Shown in pieces: positions 54,950 through 64,000 of a stretch of 64,000 nucleotides of DNA. The DNA is taken from positions 1-64,000 of the forward strand of contig NZ_VPFD01000016.1 of assembly GCF_008014745.1 (NCBI RefSeq), read 5' to 3'. The position numbers were made by a program, and so were the translations under genes. Each line of letters starts with the position of its first letter. Positions within the stretch are counted from its first letter, which is position 1. The notes under the pieces are model-generated. The model was not told the origin of the DNA, ran no database searches, and saw only the letters and a list, made by a program, of their open reading frames with translations. The DNA comes from Massilia arenae (GTDB taxonomy: Bacteria > Pseudomonadota > Gammaproteobacteria > Burkholderiales > Burkholderiaceae_D).

Positions 54950-56410
54950 ATGAATATCACCCTGATCTCTTTCGTCGTGCTCTACCTGTTGGGTACGCTT
55001 GCCCTGGGCATGTGGGCGGGCACGCGGATCAAGAACACCAGCGACTTCGCCGTCGCCGGCCGCAGCCTGCCGCTGATCATGGTGATCACCACCACATTCG
55101 CCACCTGGTTCGGCGCCGAGACCGTGATGGGCATCCCCGCCAAGTTCGTGCAGGGCGGCCTGAACGCGGTGGTCGAGGATCCGTTCGGGGCCGGCATGTG
55201 CCTGATCCTGGTCGGCATGTTCTTCGCCGCCCGCCTGTATAAACTGAACCTGCTGACGATCGGCGACTACTACCGCCAGCGCTACGGCAAGGGCATCGAG
55301 GTATTCTGCTCGGTGGCCATCATCATGAGCTACCTGGGCTGGGTCGCGGCCCAGATCACGGCGCTGGGCCTGGTATTCTCGGTGCTGACCGCGGGCGCCA
55401 TGTCGCCGGCCGTGGGCATGATCGTCGGCACCCTGACGGTGCTGATCTACGTGGTGGTAGGCGGCTTCTTGGCCGTGGCCGTGACCGACTTCATCCAGAT
55501 GATCGTGCTGGTGGTGGGCATGAGCGTGATCGCCTGGTTCGCCGCCGACCTGGCCGGCGGCGCCGGCAACGTGCTGGCGATGGCCCAGCAGGCCGACCTG
55601 TGGCGCTTCCTGCCCGAGCCCAGCCTCAAGGACGTGATGTTCTTCATCGCCGCCGCGGTCACGATGATGTTCGGCTCGATCCCGCAGCAGGACGTGTTCC
55701 AGCGCGTGATGTCGGCCAAGGACGCGCCGACCGCGCGCACCGGCGCCATCGTCGGCGGCGCGAGCTACATCGTGTTCGCCTTCGTGCCGATGTTCATCGT
55801 GGCCGCCGCCGTGGTCGTGATGGGCAGCACCGCGCTGGACCTGGCCCAGAACGACTACCAGCGCCTGCTGCCGACCTTCGTGATGACGCAGATGCCGCTG
55901 GTCATGCAGATCCTGTTCTTCGGCGCCCTGCTATCGGCGATCAAGAGCACTTCGTCGGCCACCCTGCTGGCCCCGTCGACCAGTTTTGTCGAGAACATCC
56001 TCAAGAACCTGCGTCCCGGCATGACCGACCGCGAACAGCTGTTCGCGATGCGCGTCTCGATCGTCGTGTTCGCGGCGCTGGTGCTGCTGTATGCGATCGC
56101 GATGGAAGGCACCTCGATCTACGAACTGGTGTCGGGCGCCTACCAGGTGCCGCTGGTCGGCGCCTTCATCCCGCTGGTGATGGGGCTGTACTGGAAGCGC
56201 GCGACCACCCAGGGCGCCATCTTCTCGATCGGCGCGGGGCTGTTCACCTGGATCCTGTTCTTCGAGCAGATCACATCGCTGGGCGAGCATTTCCCGGGCC
56301 AGTTGGCGGGGCTGATCGCGGCCTTTGTGGGCATGGTGGTGGGGTCGCTGGCGCCGCAGGTGCTGAAGAATCGTGGGGAGACGCAGGATGTGCTGGAGGC
56401 TAAGGCGTAA
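54950..56410 (+). CDS. Sodium:solute symporter family protein
   Basis: The 486-residue SSS protein has about thirteen membrane helices, with KNTSDFAVAGRSLPLIMVITTTFATWFGAETVMGIPA at the start, YYRQRYGKGIEVFCSVAIIMSYLGWVAAQI, and the sodium-site region ALLSAIKSTSSATLLAPSTSFVENIL. It lacks the insert of the acetate-type transporter at 39902. The substrate is unknown; its place beside puuA/puuD genes hints at an amine or amino acid (weak inference). A TATAAT at 54893 may be its -10 box. Confidence 0.92.
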   Translation: MNITLISFVVLYLLGTLALGMWAGTRIKNTSDFAVAGRSLPLIMVITTTFATWFGAETVMGIPAKFVQGGLNAVVEDPFGAGMCLILVGMFFAARLYKLNLLTIGDYYRQRYGKGIEVFCSVAIIMSYLGWVAAQITALGLVFSVLTAGAMSPAVGMIVGTLTVLIYVVVGGFLAVAVTDFIQMIVLVVGMSVIAWFAADLAGGAGNVLAMAQQADLWRFLPEPSLKDVMFFIAAAVTMMFGSIPQQDVFQRVMSAKDAPTARTGAIVGGASYIVFAFVPMFIVAAAVVVMGSTALDLAQNDYQRLLPTFVMTQMPLVMQILFFGALLSAIKSTSSATLLAPSTSFVENILKNLRPGMTDREQLFAMRVSIVVFAALVLLYAIAMEGTSIYELVSGAYQVPLVGAFIPLVMGLYWKRATTQGAIFSIGAGLFTWILFFEQITSLGEHFPGQLAGLIAAFVGMVVGSLAPQVLKNRGETQDVLEAKA

Positions 56411-56420
56411 GCTGCTTGAT

Positions 56421-56529
56421 ACTTAGGTTCCCGCCTGCGCGGGAACGACGTGCGATAGGTGCGGGCCACGGTCGACGATCGTGGCCCGAGTCATATATAC
56501 GTCGTTCCCGCGGAGGCGGGAACCTAAGT
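56421..56529. repeat. Dispersed paired palindrome, copy D, arms in reversed orientation
   Basis: Arms at 56421-56451 and 56499-56529 contain TTCCCGCCTGCGCGGGAA and TTCCCGCGGAGGCGGGAA, but unlike copies A-C the CTTAGG/CCTAAG ends face outward and ACGACGT inward. The centre holds another hairpin, GGGCCACG/CGTGGCCC (56463-56487). It sits between two convergent genes. Confidence 0.87.
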
Positions 56530-56558
56530 CCGCATGAATGCCAATAACGCCTGGCTAA

Positions 56559-57929
56559 TCAAACATGCAGTAACAAATGCTCCCGCTCCCACGGACTGAT
56601 CACCTGCATGAACTCGCGGTGCTCGAGCTCCTTCACCGCCGTATAGACGTCGATGAAGCGCTCCCCCAGCACGTCGCGCAACCGGTCCTCGCGCCGCAGC
56701 AGGGTGATCGCCTCCGACAATCCCTGCGGCAGCTCCACCGGCATATCGTAGGCGTTGCCCTCGACCATCGGTGACGGTTCGATCGCTTCCGTCATCCCCA
56801 GGTAGCCGCAGGCCAGCGTGATCGCCAGCGCCAGGTAGGGGTTGGCGTCGGCGCCGATCACGCGGTTCTCGACGCGGCGATCCTGCGAACCCGATACCGG
56901 CACCCGGAAACCCACCGTGCGGTTGTCGATGCCCCACTGCAGGTTGATCGGCGCCGCCGTCTCGCGCACGATGCGGCGGTAGGAATTCACATAGGGCGCG
57001 ACGATCGCCATCGCCGACGGCATATAGCGTTGCAGGCCGCCGATATACTGCTGGAACAAGGTCGACGGAGAACCGTCGTCATTGCTGAAGATGTTCTTGC
57101 CGCTCTCGGCATCGACCACGCTCTGGTGCACGTGCATCGCCGAACCCGGCTCGCCCGCCATCGGCTTGGCCATGAAGGTGGCGTACATATCGTGCTTGAG
57201 CGCGGCCTCGCGCAGGGTGCGCTTGAAATAGAAGACCTTGTCGGCCAGGCCCAGCGGCTCGCCGTGCTGGAAGTTGATCTCCATCTGGCCGGCGCCGATC
57301 TCGTGGATCAGGGTGTCGACGTCGAGATTCATCATCTCGCAGTAATCGTAGATGTCCTCGAACAGCGGATCGAATTCGTTGACGGCGTCGATGCTGTACA
57401 CCTGGCGACTGGTCTCGGCGCGGCCGCTGCGGCCGATCGGCGCCGCCAGCGGCAGGTTGGGGTCGATGTTCTTGGCGGTGAGATAGAACTCGAGCTCGGG
57501 CGCCACCACCGGCTTCCAGCCACGCTGCTCATACAGCTTGAGCACGCGCCGCAGCACGCTGCGCGGGGCGAAGTCCACCAGCTTGCCATCGGCGTAGTAG
57601 CAGTCGTGAATCACTTGCGCGGTGGGGTCGGCCGCCCACGGCACCATGGTGATGGTGCTCGGGTCGGCGCGCAGGATCATGTCGCGGTCGATGCTCGAGA
57701 TGGCGCGCTCATAGGCGGAGTCGCGCTCGGGCGTGTTGCCGGTGACGGTCATGCCCAGCACCACCTCGGGCAGGCGCATGCCGCGTTCATCGGTGAATTT
57801 CACGCGCGGCAGGATCTTGCCGCGCGCCACCCCGGTCAGGTCGGGCACCAGGCATTCGATCTCGGTGACCCGCTTGGCGTCGAGCCACTCTTCCATGTCG
57901 GTATAGCTGAAGTTATCGCGAATTGCCAT
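56559..57929 (-). CDS. puuA: Glutamine synthetase family protein (gamma-glutamylputrescine synthetase-like)
   Basis: The 456-residue enzyme has the glutamine synthetase fold: an N-terminal domain (VTEIECLVPDLTGVARGKILP) and catalytic domain (PVVAPELEFYLT, EIGAGQMEINFQHGEPL, GSAMHVHQSVVD, NRTVGFRVPVSGSQDRRVENRVIGADANPYLALA). It lacks the adenylylation tyrosine region of GlnA. With puuD just upstream, it likely joins glutamate to putrescine or a related amine. The exact amine cannot be read from sequence. Confidence 0.87.
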   Translation of the reverse strand: MAIRDNFSYTDMEEWLDAKRVTEIECLVPDLTGVARGKILPRVKFTDERGMRLPEVVLGMTVTGNTPERDSAYERAISSIDRDMILRADPSTITMVPWAADPTAQVIHDCYYADGKLVDFAPRSVLRRVLKLYEQRGWKPVVAPELEFYLTAKNIDPNLPLAAPIGRSGRAETSRQVYSIDAVNEFDPLFEDIYDYCEMMNLDVDTLIHEIGAGQMEINFQHGEPLGLADKVFYFKRTLREAALKHDMYATFMAKPMAGEPGSAMHVHQSVVDAESGKNIFSNDDGSPSTLFQQYIGGLQRYMPSAMAIVAPYVNSYRRIVRETAAPINLQWGIDNRTVGFRVPVSGSQDRRVENRVIGADANPYLALAITLACGYLGMTEAIEPSPMVEGNAYDMPVELPQGLSEAITLLRREDRLRDVLGERFIDVYTAVKELEHREFMQVISPWEREHLLLHV

Positions 57930-58009
57930 GTAGTTGCCTCACTGTCGTTGAAGGGTGCAGAAGGCAGGAGAGTCGGGGAGCCTCGGTCCCGGGCCCTTGG
58001 CAGAGGCGC

Positions 58010-58789
58010 TCATGCAAGGCTCCGGCGCCGTTCGTAATTCTCGCAGCGTCGCTCGTGATACTCGCGGCACGCCTGGCCAAAGGCCCCGAACATCTTCATC
58101 GAATACGGATTGTGCTGGATGCGCCACTCGGGATGCCACTGCACGGCCAGGGTGAAACCGGGCGCGTTCGACACGGTAAATGCCTCCACCAGACCGTCTT
58201 CCGCCACAGCTTCGACCGTCAGGCCGGGCGCCAGTTCGTTCACGCCCTGCCCGTGCAGCGAATTGACGGGAATCTCGGGCACGCCCAGGATGCGCTCCAG
58301 CAGGCCGCCGGGGCACAGGCTGACGTTGTGGGCGTCGCCGTACTGCTCATCCATGCCCAGCTCGGCTTTCTCGCGATGGTCGAACTTGCCGGCGACGGTC
58401 TGCACCGCCTGGTGCAGGCTGCCGCCCAGCGCCACGTTCATCTCCTGGAAGCCGCGGCAGATCGCGATGATCGGCACGCCGCGCCGCACCGCCTCGCGGA
58501 TCAGCGGCAAGGTGGTCTGGTCGCGCGCAGGATCCTGCGGCAGCGAGGGATCGAGCACTTCCTCAGAGTAATAACTCGGATGCACATTCGATGCCGAACC
58601 GGTCAACATGATGCCGTCGATGGTGCCGAACAGGGTGTCCAGGTCCAGCGACGCGCCGAGCGACGGCAGGATCAGGGACGCGCAGTCGGCGCCGAGGGTG
58701 ACGGCGTCGACGTATTTGTGCTGGGCCGCGTGGTACGGGTGTTCGCCGAAATCACGCGTGCATGCGGGAACGATGACGATAGGGCGCAT
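58010..58789 (-). CDS. puuD: Gamma-glutamyl-GABA hydrolase PuuD-like (class I GATase fold)
   Basis: The 259-residue enzyme has the class I amidotransferase-like triad: Cys in AICRGFQEMNVALGG, and His-Glu in QWHPEW. The segments DGIMLTGSASNVHPSYY, REAVRRGVPIIAICRG and VNSLHGQGVNELAPGL are typical of PuuD. It frees GABA from gamma-glutamyl-GABA in the putrescine pathway begun by PuuA, encoded 80 bases downstream on the same strand. AAGGT precedes the ATG. Confidence 0.9.
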   Translation of the reverse strand: MRPIVIVPACTRDFGEHPYHAAQHKYVDAVTLGADCASLILPSLGASLDLDTLFGTIDGIMLTGSASNVHPSYYSEEVLDPSLPQDPARDQTTLPLIREAVRRGVPIIAICRGFQEMNVALGGSLHQAVQTVAGKFDHREKAELGMDEQYGDAHNVSLCPGGLLERILGVPEIPVNSLHGQGVNELAPGLTVEAVAEDGLVEAFTVSNAPGFTLAVQWHPEWRIQHNPYSMKMFGAFGQACREYHERRCENYERRRSLA

Positions 58790-59020
58790 GGGTTCTACCT
58801 TGTGTTGAGCGCGCGAGACCAAAACAGCCTGATCCTGTGCGGGGGCCTTTAATCCAGATCAAACACAACGCCAGCGAGGCGCTTCTCCTGCCGATCTGCT
58901 AATAAAAATGCGATTCCATGTCAAAAGCTTAACGGACATCGGCGAGCCCTGCCCACACGTTACGGGCCGTCACGAAACGTTTTTAGATCAATGTGAACGG
59001 CGAAAAAACAGGCTGACAAA
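58790..59020. other. Divergent intergenic region upstream of puuD
   Basis: No gene or stable RNA is visible here. It carries the puuD promoter in one direction and the far upstream part of the PEP-CTERM control region in the other. I could not assign specific boxes on the puuD side. Confidence 0.5.
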
Positions 59021-59026
59021 GTCTCT

Positions 59027-59043
59027 ACACCATTTGGTGGTGT
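59027..59043 (+). promoter_or_regulatory. Candidate enhancer palindrome upstream of the PEP-CTERM gene
   Basis: ACACCA-TTTGG-TGGTGT is a perfect 6-base inverted repeat 78 bases before the -24 box. Sigma-54 activators usually bind such palindromes 80-150 bases upstream. PrsR is the activator known for PEP-CTERM genes, so it is the first candidate (inference). Confidence 0.55.
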
Positions 59044-59120
59044 CGGGCAAAGTTACATACAGTTGGTCAAAATTCCATGCGCTTTGGGTAACTCTTTGAT
59101 TTTAATCAAATGCTCATCCG

Positions 59121-59135
59121 TGGCACGCGATTTGC
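59121..59135 (+). promoter_or_regulatory. Sigma-54 (-24/-12) promoter of the PEP-CTERM gene
   Basis: TGGCACGCGATTTGC fits the consensus TGGCAC-N5-TTGC exactly. Expected transcription start is about 59147, 55 bases before the ATG at 59202. RpoN-dependent control by the PrsK/PrsR pair is established for PEP-CTERM proteins in exopolysaccharide-producing bacteria. Confidence 0.92.
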
Positions 59136-59201
59136 ATAGTGACCCGTGCTTCATATCGAAGCGACGTATTACTCGAAATCAAACCAAAACGGAGGGTAAT
59201 C

Positions 59202-59732
59202 ATGAAAGTCCTGAAAAAACTAGTGGGTGCTGCAGCCTTGATGCTGGCCACGACCGGTGCGGTACATGCTGTTCCAGTCCAGTACACTGATACGTATGAT
59301 GCAGACCCGAACTGGCTGGTCACGTTTGTTACGCCGATCACGTTCACACATGAGCTGATCGGGGCCAACCTGCCGAACGCAACCCTGGTGTCTGCCGATC
59401 TGTATGTGCGCCTGTACGACCGCCTCGGCTTCAGCGAGACGGTGAGATTCTTCTTCAACGGCGACCTTGCCGCAACGGTCCAGAACGTCACGTACAACGG
59501 CCAGATATACGAGTTCAGCGCACTCACCGAGTTGCAGGAGACGGGCACGCTGGATGTCACGATCTGGGTGTCCGGCTTGCTCGATACCGTCAACTTCGAC
59601 TATTCGACGCTGGTCGCCTGGGTGGAGCCGGTCGTGGTAAGTGAAGTCCCTGAACCGGCCACCCTGCTCACCCTCGGCGCCGGCATGCTCGGCCTGGCCG
59701 CTACCCGCCGTCGCAAGCAGCACAAGGACTGA
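59202..59732 (+). CDS. PEP-CTERM sorting-domain exported protein
   Basis: The 176-residue protein has a signal peptide (MKVLKKLVGAAALMLATTGAVHA), a 125-residue beta-rich body without cysteine (TYDADPNWLVTFVTPITFTHELIGANLP, LYVRLYDRLGFSETVRFFFNGD) and a C-terminal sorting signal: VPEPATLLTLGAGMLGLAA then RRRKQHKD. The PEP motif is recognised by exosortase, which cuts and exports the protein to the cell surface. The body matches no family I can name. GGAGG precedes the ATG. No exosortase gene is in the window. Confidence 0.93.
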   Translation: MKVLKKLVGAAALMLATTGAVHAVPVQYTDTYDADPNWLVTFVTPITFTHELIGANLPNATLVSADLYVRLYDRLGFSETVRFFFNGDLAATVQNVTYNGQIYEFSALTELQETGTLDVTIWVSGLLDTVNFDYSTLVAWVEPVVVSEVPEPATLLTLGAGMLGLAATRRRKQHKD

Positions 59733-59750
59733 TCCGCGGCCCGGCTTGAA

Positions 59751-59782
59751 GGACCTGCCGCGGGCGGCGCCGCGGCAGGTCC
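59751..59782 (+). terminator. Strong hairpin after the PEP-CTERM gene
   Basis: A perfect 13-bp stem (GGACCTGCCGCGG / CCGCGGCAGGTCC) with a six-base loop lies 19 bases after the stop codon. No T-tract follows, so it may protect the mRNA end or act with a factor-dependent stop. Confidence 0.65.
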
Positions 59783-59846
59783 TGCTCCCCTGCAGGTGCA
59801 GGTCGAGCGTGTGGAAGGCAAGGCCAGCTACGCGCCCCGTTCCACC

Positions 59847-60215
59847 CTACTTCTTGTACTCGTCGTACTTGCGCATATCGCCGCGCACCAGCTCGGCCGG
59901 GTACTTGGCGCGGTTGAGCACCATCTTCTCTTCCACTGCCTGGAACAGGTCAACGTCGAGCTTGTCGGCCAGCCGCACCAGGTACACCAGCACGTCGGCC
60001 ATCTCGTGGCGCACCTCGTTCAGCTTGCCTGCGCCGAGTTCGTCGGCGCGGCCCGCCTGCAGCCACTGGAAATGCTCCAGCAGCTCGGCCGCCTCGACGG
60101 AGAGGGCCGAGGCGAGGTTCTTGGGCGTGTGGAACTGATCCCAGTCGCGCTCGTCGACGAACTCGCGAACGATGGCGCGCAGACGCGCGAGATCACTGTC
60201 CGCGGCGTTCGTCAC
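59847..60215 (-). CDS. MazG-like nucleotide pyrophosphohydrolase
   Basis: The 122-residue protein is an all-helical MazG/dCTPase-type NTP pyrophosphohydrolase. The metal-binding pattern is visible in LSVEAAELLEHFQW (ExxE) and EVRHEMADVLVYLVRLADKLDVDL (ExxxD). Small members clean up dCTP or modified nucleotides. The GTG start at 60215 has GGAGA upstream and lies inside the 3' end of the carbonic anhydrase gene (23-base overlap), so the two are coupled. Confidence 0.9.
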   Translation of the reverse strand: MTNAADSDLARLRAIVREFVDERDWDQFHTPKNLASALSVEAAELLEHFQWLQAGRADELGAGKLNEVRHEMADVLVYLVRLADKLDVDLFQAVEEKMVLNRAKYPAELVRGDMRKYDEYKK

Positions 60216-60891
60216 GCACTTCTCCGCCGTCCAGATAGCCGTTGAGCACGCGCTCGAGTTTCGGCGCGATCTCGTCGAAGCTGCTGACCGTGATGCCCAG
60301 GTCGCGCAGCAAGCCGTCATGCACGCCGTACACCCAGCTGTGGATGGTCAGCGGCTGGCCGCGTTCCCAGGCGTCACGCACGATGGTGGTGTGGGCGGTG
60401 TTCATGACCTGCTCGGCCACGTTCAGTTCGACCAGGCGATTGGTGGCGGCGCGGCCGGCCACGTTGCCCAGGTATTTGCCGTGCTTCTCGCGCACGTCGC
60501 GCACGTGGCCGAGCCAGTTGTCGGCCAGGCCGACGCGGATGTCGGTCAATGCCGCGTGCACGCCCGAGCAGCCGTAGTGGCCGCAGATGATGATGTGCTT
60601 GACCTTGAGTACGTCGATCGCGAACTGCAGCACCGAGAGGCAGTTCAGGTCGGAGTGCACGACCACGTTGGCGATGTTCCGGTGCACGAACAGCTCGCCC
60701 GGCGCCATGCCCAGCAGCTCGTTGGCCGGCACGCGGCTGTCCGAGCAGCCGATCCACAGGTATTCGGGCGCCTGCTGGTCTTGCAGGGCCTTGAAGAAGT
60801 TCGGGTCTTCGGCCACCATCGAGGCGGCCCAGGTACGGTTCCGTTCAAACAGCTCTGCCGCGGTCAATCCCTTGGTCTTGTACTTGTCCAT
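60193..60891 (-). CDS. can: Beta-class carbonic anhydrase
   Basis: The 232-residue enzyme interconverts CO2 and bicarbonate in the cytoplasm, supplying bicarbonate for reactions such as PurK and carboxylases. Zinc ligands Cys49, His105 and Cys108 and the Asp51/Arg53 dyad are visible in GCSDSRVP and IICGHYGCSG. Length is normal for the Can type. Its end overlaps the MazG-like gene start. Confidence 0.96.
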   Translation of the reverse strand: MDKYKTKGLTAAELFERNRTWAASMVAEDPNFFKALQDQQAPEYLWIGCSDSRVPANELLGMAPGELFVHRNIANVVVHSDLNCLSVLQFAIDVLKVKHIIICGHYGCSGVHAALTDIRVGLADNWLGHVRDVREKHGKYLGNVAGRAATNRLVELNVAEQVMNTAHTTIVRDAWERGQPLTIHSWVYGVHDGLLRDLGITVSSFDEIAPKLERVLNGYLDGGEVRDERRGQ

Positions 60892-61042
60892 CGTGATTCC
60901 TTATATTGTCGTGTTGCCGTCGGGCGGGAGGCTCCCGTTCGACGTTGCCGGGCCCATCTTGTGCGGGCGTTTCGGCGGTGCTCCTCAAAATACGTGAAGT
61001 GTAACAGCGTTGCATGGCGGCCGGCTGCGGCCGGGCCAGGCG

Positions 61043-61079
61043 AAAAAAAACCGCCGGGGGCATGTGCCCGCCGGCGGTT
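61043..61079 (-). terminator. Intrinsic terminator after dnaJ
   Basis: On the minus strand the stem ACCGCCGG/CCGGCGGT, with an inner GGGC/GCCC pair, is followed by eight Ts. It lies 13 bases after the dnaJ stop. Confidence 0.92.
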
Positions 61080-61091
61080 GAGTACAACAGC

Positions 61092-62225
61092 TTATTCGAA
61101 GAAGTCCTTGACCTTGTCCATCCAGCCCTTGCTTTGCGGGCTGTGCTTGGCGCCGCCTTCGGACGTCAGGCGGTCGAACTCGCGCAGCAGTTCCTTCTGC
61201 TTGTCGGTCAGCTTGACCGGGGTCTCTACGACCACGTGGCAGAACAGGTCGCCGGTATAGCCCGAGCGCACGTTCTTGATGCCCTTGCCCTTCAGGCGGA
61301 AGGTCTTGCCGGTCTGGGTGCCTTCGGGCACCGTGAACGACACCTTGCCGGTGAGCGTCGGCACTTCGATCTCGCCGCCCAGGGCTGCCTTGGAAAACGA
61401 GATCGGCATTTCGCAATGCAGGTCGTCGCCTTCGCGCTGGAACACCGCGTGCTGCTTGATGTGGATCTCCACATACAGGTCGCCCGGCGGCCCGCCGTTG
61501 GTACCCGGCTCGCCATTGCCCGACGAGCGGATGCGCATGCCGTTGTCGATACCGGCCGGGATCTTCACTTCCAGCGTCTTGTTGCGCTTGATGCGTCCGG
61601 CGCCACCGCAAGCCGCGCACGGCTCTGGGATGATCTTGCCGCTGCCATGGCATTTCGGGCAGGTCTGCTGGATGCTGAAGAAGCCTTGCTGCATGCGTAC
61701 CTGGCCATGGCCGGCGCAGGTGGTGCAGGTCACGGGTTGCGTACCCGGCTTGGCGCCGCTGCCGTGGCAGGTGTCGCACTTGTCCCAGCTCGGCACGCGG
61801 ATGGTGGTGTCGAAGCCGTGGGCCGCTTGCTCAAGCGTGATCTCGAGGTTGTAGCGCAGGTCGGCGCCGCGGTACACCTGCGGGCCGCCACCGCGACCGC
61901 CACGGCCGCCGCCGCCGAAGATGTCGCCGAAGATGTCGCCGAAGGCGTCGCCGAAACCGCCCGCGCCGCCGCCGAAGCCGCCGCCCATGCCGCTGTTCGG
62001 ATCGACGCCGGCGTGACCGTAGCGGTCATACGCTTCGCGCTTCTCCGGATTGGTCAGCATCTCGTAGGCCTCTTTGACCTCCTTGAACTTCTCTTCCGCT
62101 TCCTTGTTGTCCGGGTTGCGGTCAGGGTGGTACTTCATCGCAAGCTTGCGATACGACTTCTTGATCTCGTCTTCCGACGCACCCTTTGCGACCCCGAGGA
62201 TCTCGTAAAAATCACGCTTCGCCAT
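61092..62225 (-). CDS. dnaJ: Chaperone DnaJ
   Basis: DnaJ (377 residues) delivers unfolded proteins to DnaK and triggers its ATPase. It has a J domain with HPD ([20 protein letters not shown]), a Gly/Phe-rich linker, four CxxCxGxG zinc repeats ([32 protein letters not shown]) and a substrate-binding C-terminal region. ATG at 62225 gives the standard [11 protein letters not shown] start. Only 35 bases separate it from a strong terminator after dnaK. Confidence 0.98.
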   Translation of the reverse strand: MAKRDFYEILGVAKGASEDEIKKSYRKLAMKYHPDRNPDNKEAEEKFKEVKEAYEMLTNPEKREAYDRYGHAGVDPNSGMGGGFGGGAGGFGDAFGDIFGDIFGGGGRGGRGGGPQVYRGADLRYNLEITLEQAAHGFDTTIRVPSWDKCDTCHGSGAKPGTQPVTCTTCAGHGQVRMQQGFFSIQQTCPKCHGSGKIIPEPCAACGGAGRIKRNKTLEVKIPAGIDNGMRIRSSGNGEPGTNGGPPGDLYVEIHIKQHAVFQREGDDLHCEMPISFSKAALGGEIEVPTLTGKVSFTVPEGTQTGKTFRLKGKGIKNVRSGYTGDLFCHVVVETPVKLTDKQKELLREFDRLTSEGGAKHSPQSKGWMDKVKDFFE

Positions 62226-62260
62226 GGTCGGCACCTAAAGTTATCTGCTGTATCTCTGAC

Positions 62261-62300
62261 AAAAAAACCGAGCCGATGACCAGTGAAGGTGTCGGCTCGG
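62261..62300 (-). terminator. Intrinsic terminator between dnaK and dnaJ
   Basis: On the minus strand the 9-bp stem CCGAGCCGA/TCGGCTCGG is followed by seven Ts at 62267-62261. A second hairpin, GCGCGGGAA/TTCCCGCGC (62306-62331), lies just upstream. This would cut most dnaK transcripts before dnaJ. Confidence 0.92.
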
Positions 62301-62340
62301 CCTATGCGCGGGAAACTGTTCGTTCCCGCGCCAAAGACGC

Positions 62341-64000
<1,660 letters not shown>

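Noticed and set aside
56559..57929. Ordinary glutamine synthetase GlnA
   Set aside because: Length, N-terminal sequence and adjacency to a PuuD-like hydrolase favour a gamma-glutamyl-polyamine synthetase; the GlnA adenylylation site region is absent.

Overview
The window is 64 kb of GC-rich, gene-dense bacterial chromosome. It fits a betaproteobacterium of the Burkholderiales, most likely family Oxalobacteraceae (Massilia/Telluria/Duganella type). The reasons are the gene order hda-HAD-pcnB-folK, the recA-recX and sucC-sucD arrangements, a PEP-CTERM exported protein, a MerR/fasciclin divergent pair, and abundant extracellular peptidase and outer-membrane genes. This placement is inference from gene content; no rRNA or tRNA gene is present to confirm it. 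No prophage, complete insertion sequence, CRISPR array or plasmid gene was found.

Layout. 0.1-8.8 kb: msrA, a flavin reductase, glutaryl-CoA dehydrogenase, an MpaB-like oxygenase, a PAP2 acid phosphatase with an in-frame stop near its expected start, two small proteins and a DUF5916 outer-membrane protein. 9-13.5 kb: a PAS-GGDEF-EAL c-di-GMP protein, OmpW and a GDSL esterase lipoprotein. 13.7-22.6 kb (all minus): tsaC, purK, purE, purC, then fba, pyk, pgk (lower glycolysis) and azlD/azlC. 22.9-31.5 kb: a zinc-finger protein, a YheT-like hydrolase, an M48 protease, moaC, a phasin-like protein, a wrecked VOC gene, the MerR/FAS1 pair and an S9 peptidase. 31.5-37 kb (minus): pilA with a sigma-54 promoter, sucD/sucC, a DUF2889 gene, recX and recA with an SOS box.

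37.3-44.1 kb (plus): a compact operon of response regulator, histidine kinase, DUF4212 small subunit and acetate-type symporter, then a second S9 peptidase. 44.2-50.4 kb: purM, divergent from hda-HAD-pcnB-folK-DUF486-panB-thpR. 50.2-51.1 kb: a 371-bp tandem duplication split by a REPIN-like palindrome. 50.9-58.8 kb: an MFS transporter with its DeoR regulator, a LytS/LytTR two-component pair, a sodium:solute symporter, and puuA/puuD-like polyamine catabolism genes. 59-64 kb: a PEP-CTERM protein with a textbook -24/-12 promoter, a MazG-like pyrophosphohydrolase, beta-carbonic anhydrase, dnaJ, and dnaK running off the right edge.

Features not explained by ordinary genes are: (1) dRS3-like paired palindromes at four intergenic sites plus a half copy; (2) the duplication/REPIN structure at thpR; (3) two sigma-54 promoters with candidate enhancer sites, on pilA and the PEP-CTERM gene; (4) an amber codon just after the best start of the phosphatase gene; (5) a VOC gene reduced to its two ends; (6) a 20-bp-phased repeat beside the DeoR gene. 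Most of the rest is core metabolism and housekeeping. I do not see a clear new multi-gene defence or biosynthetic system.
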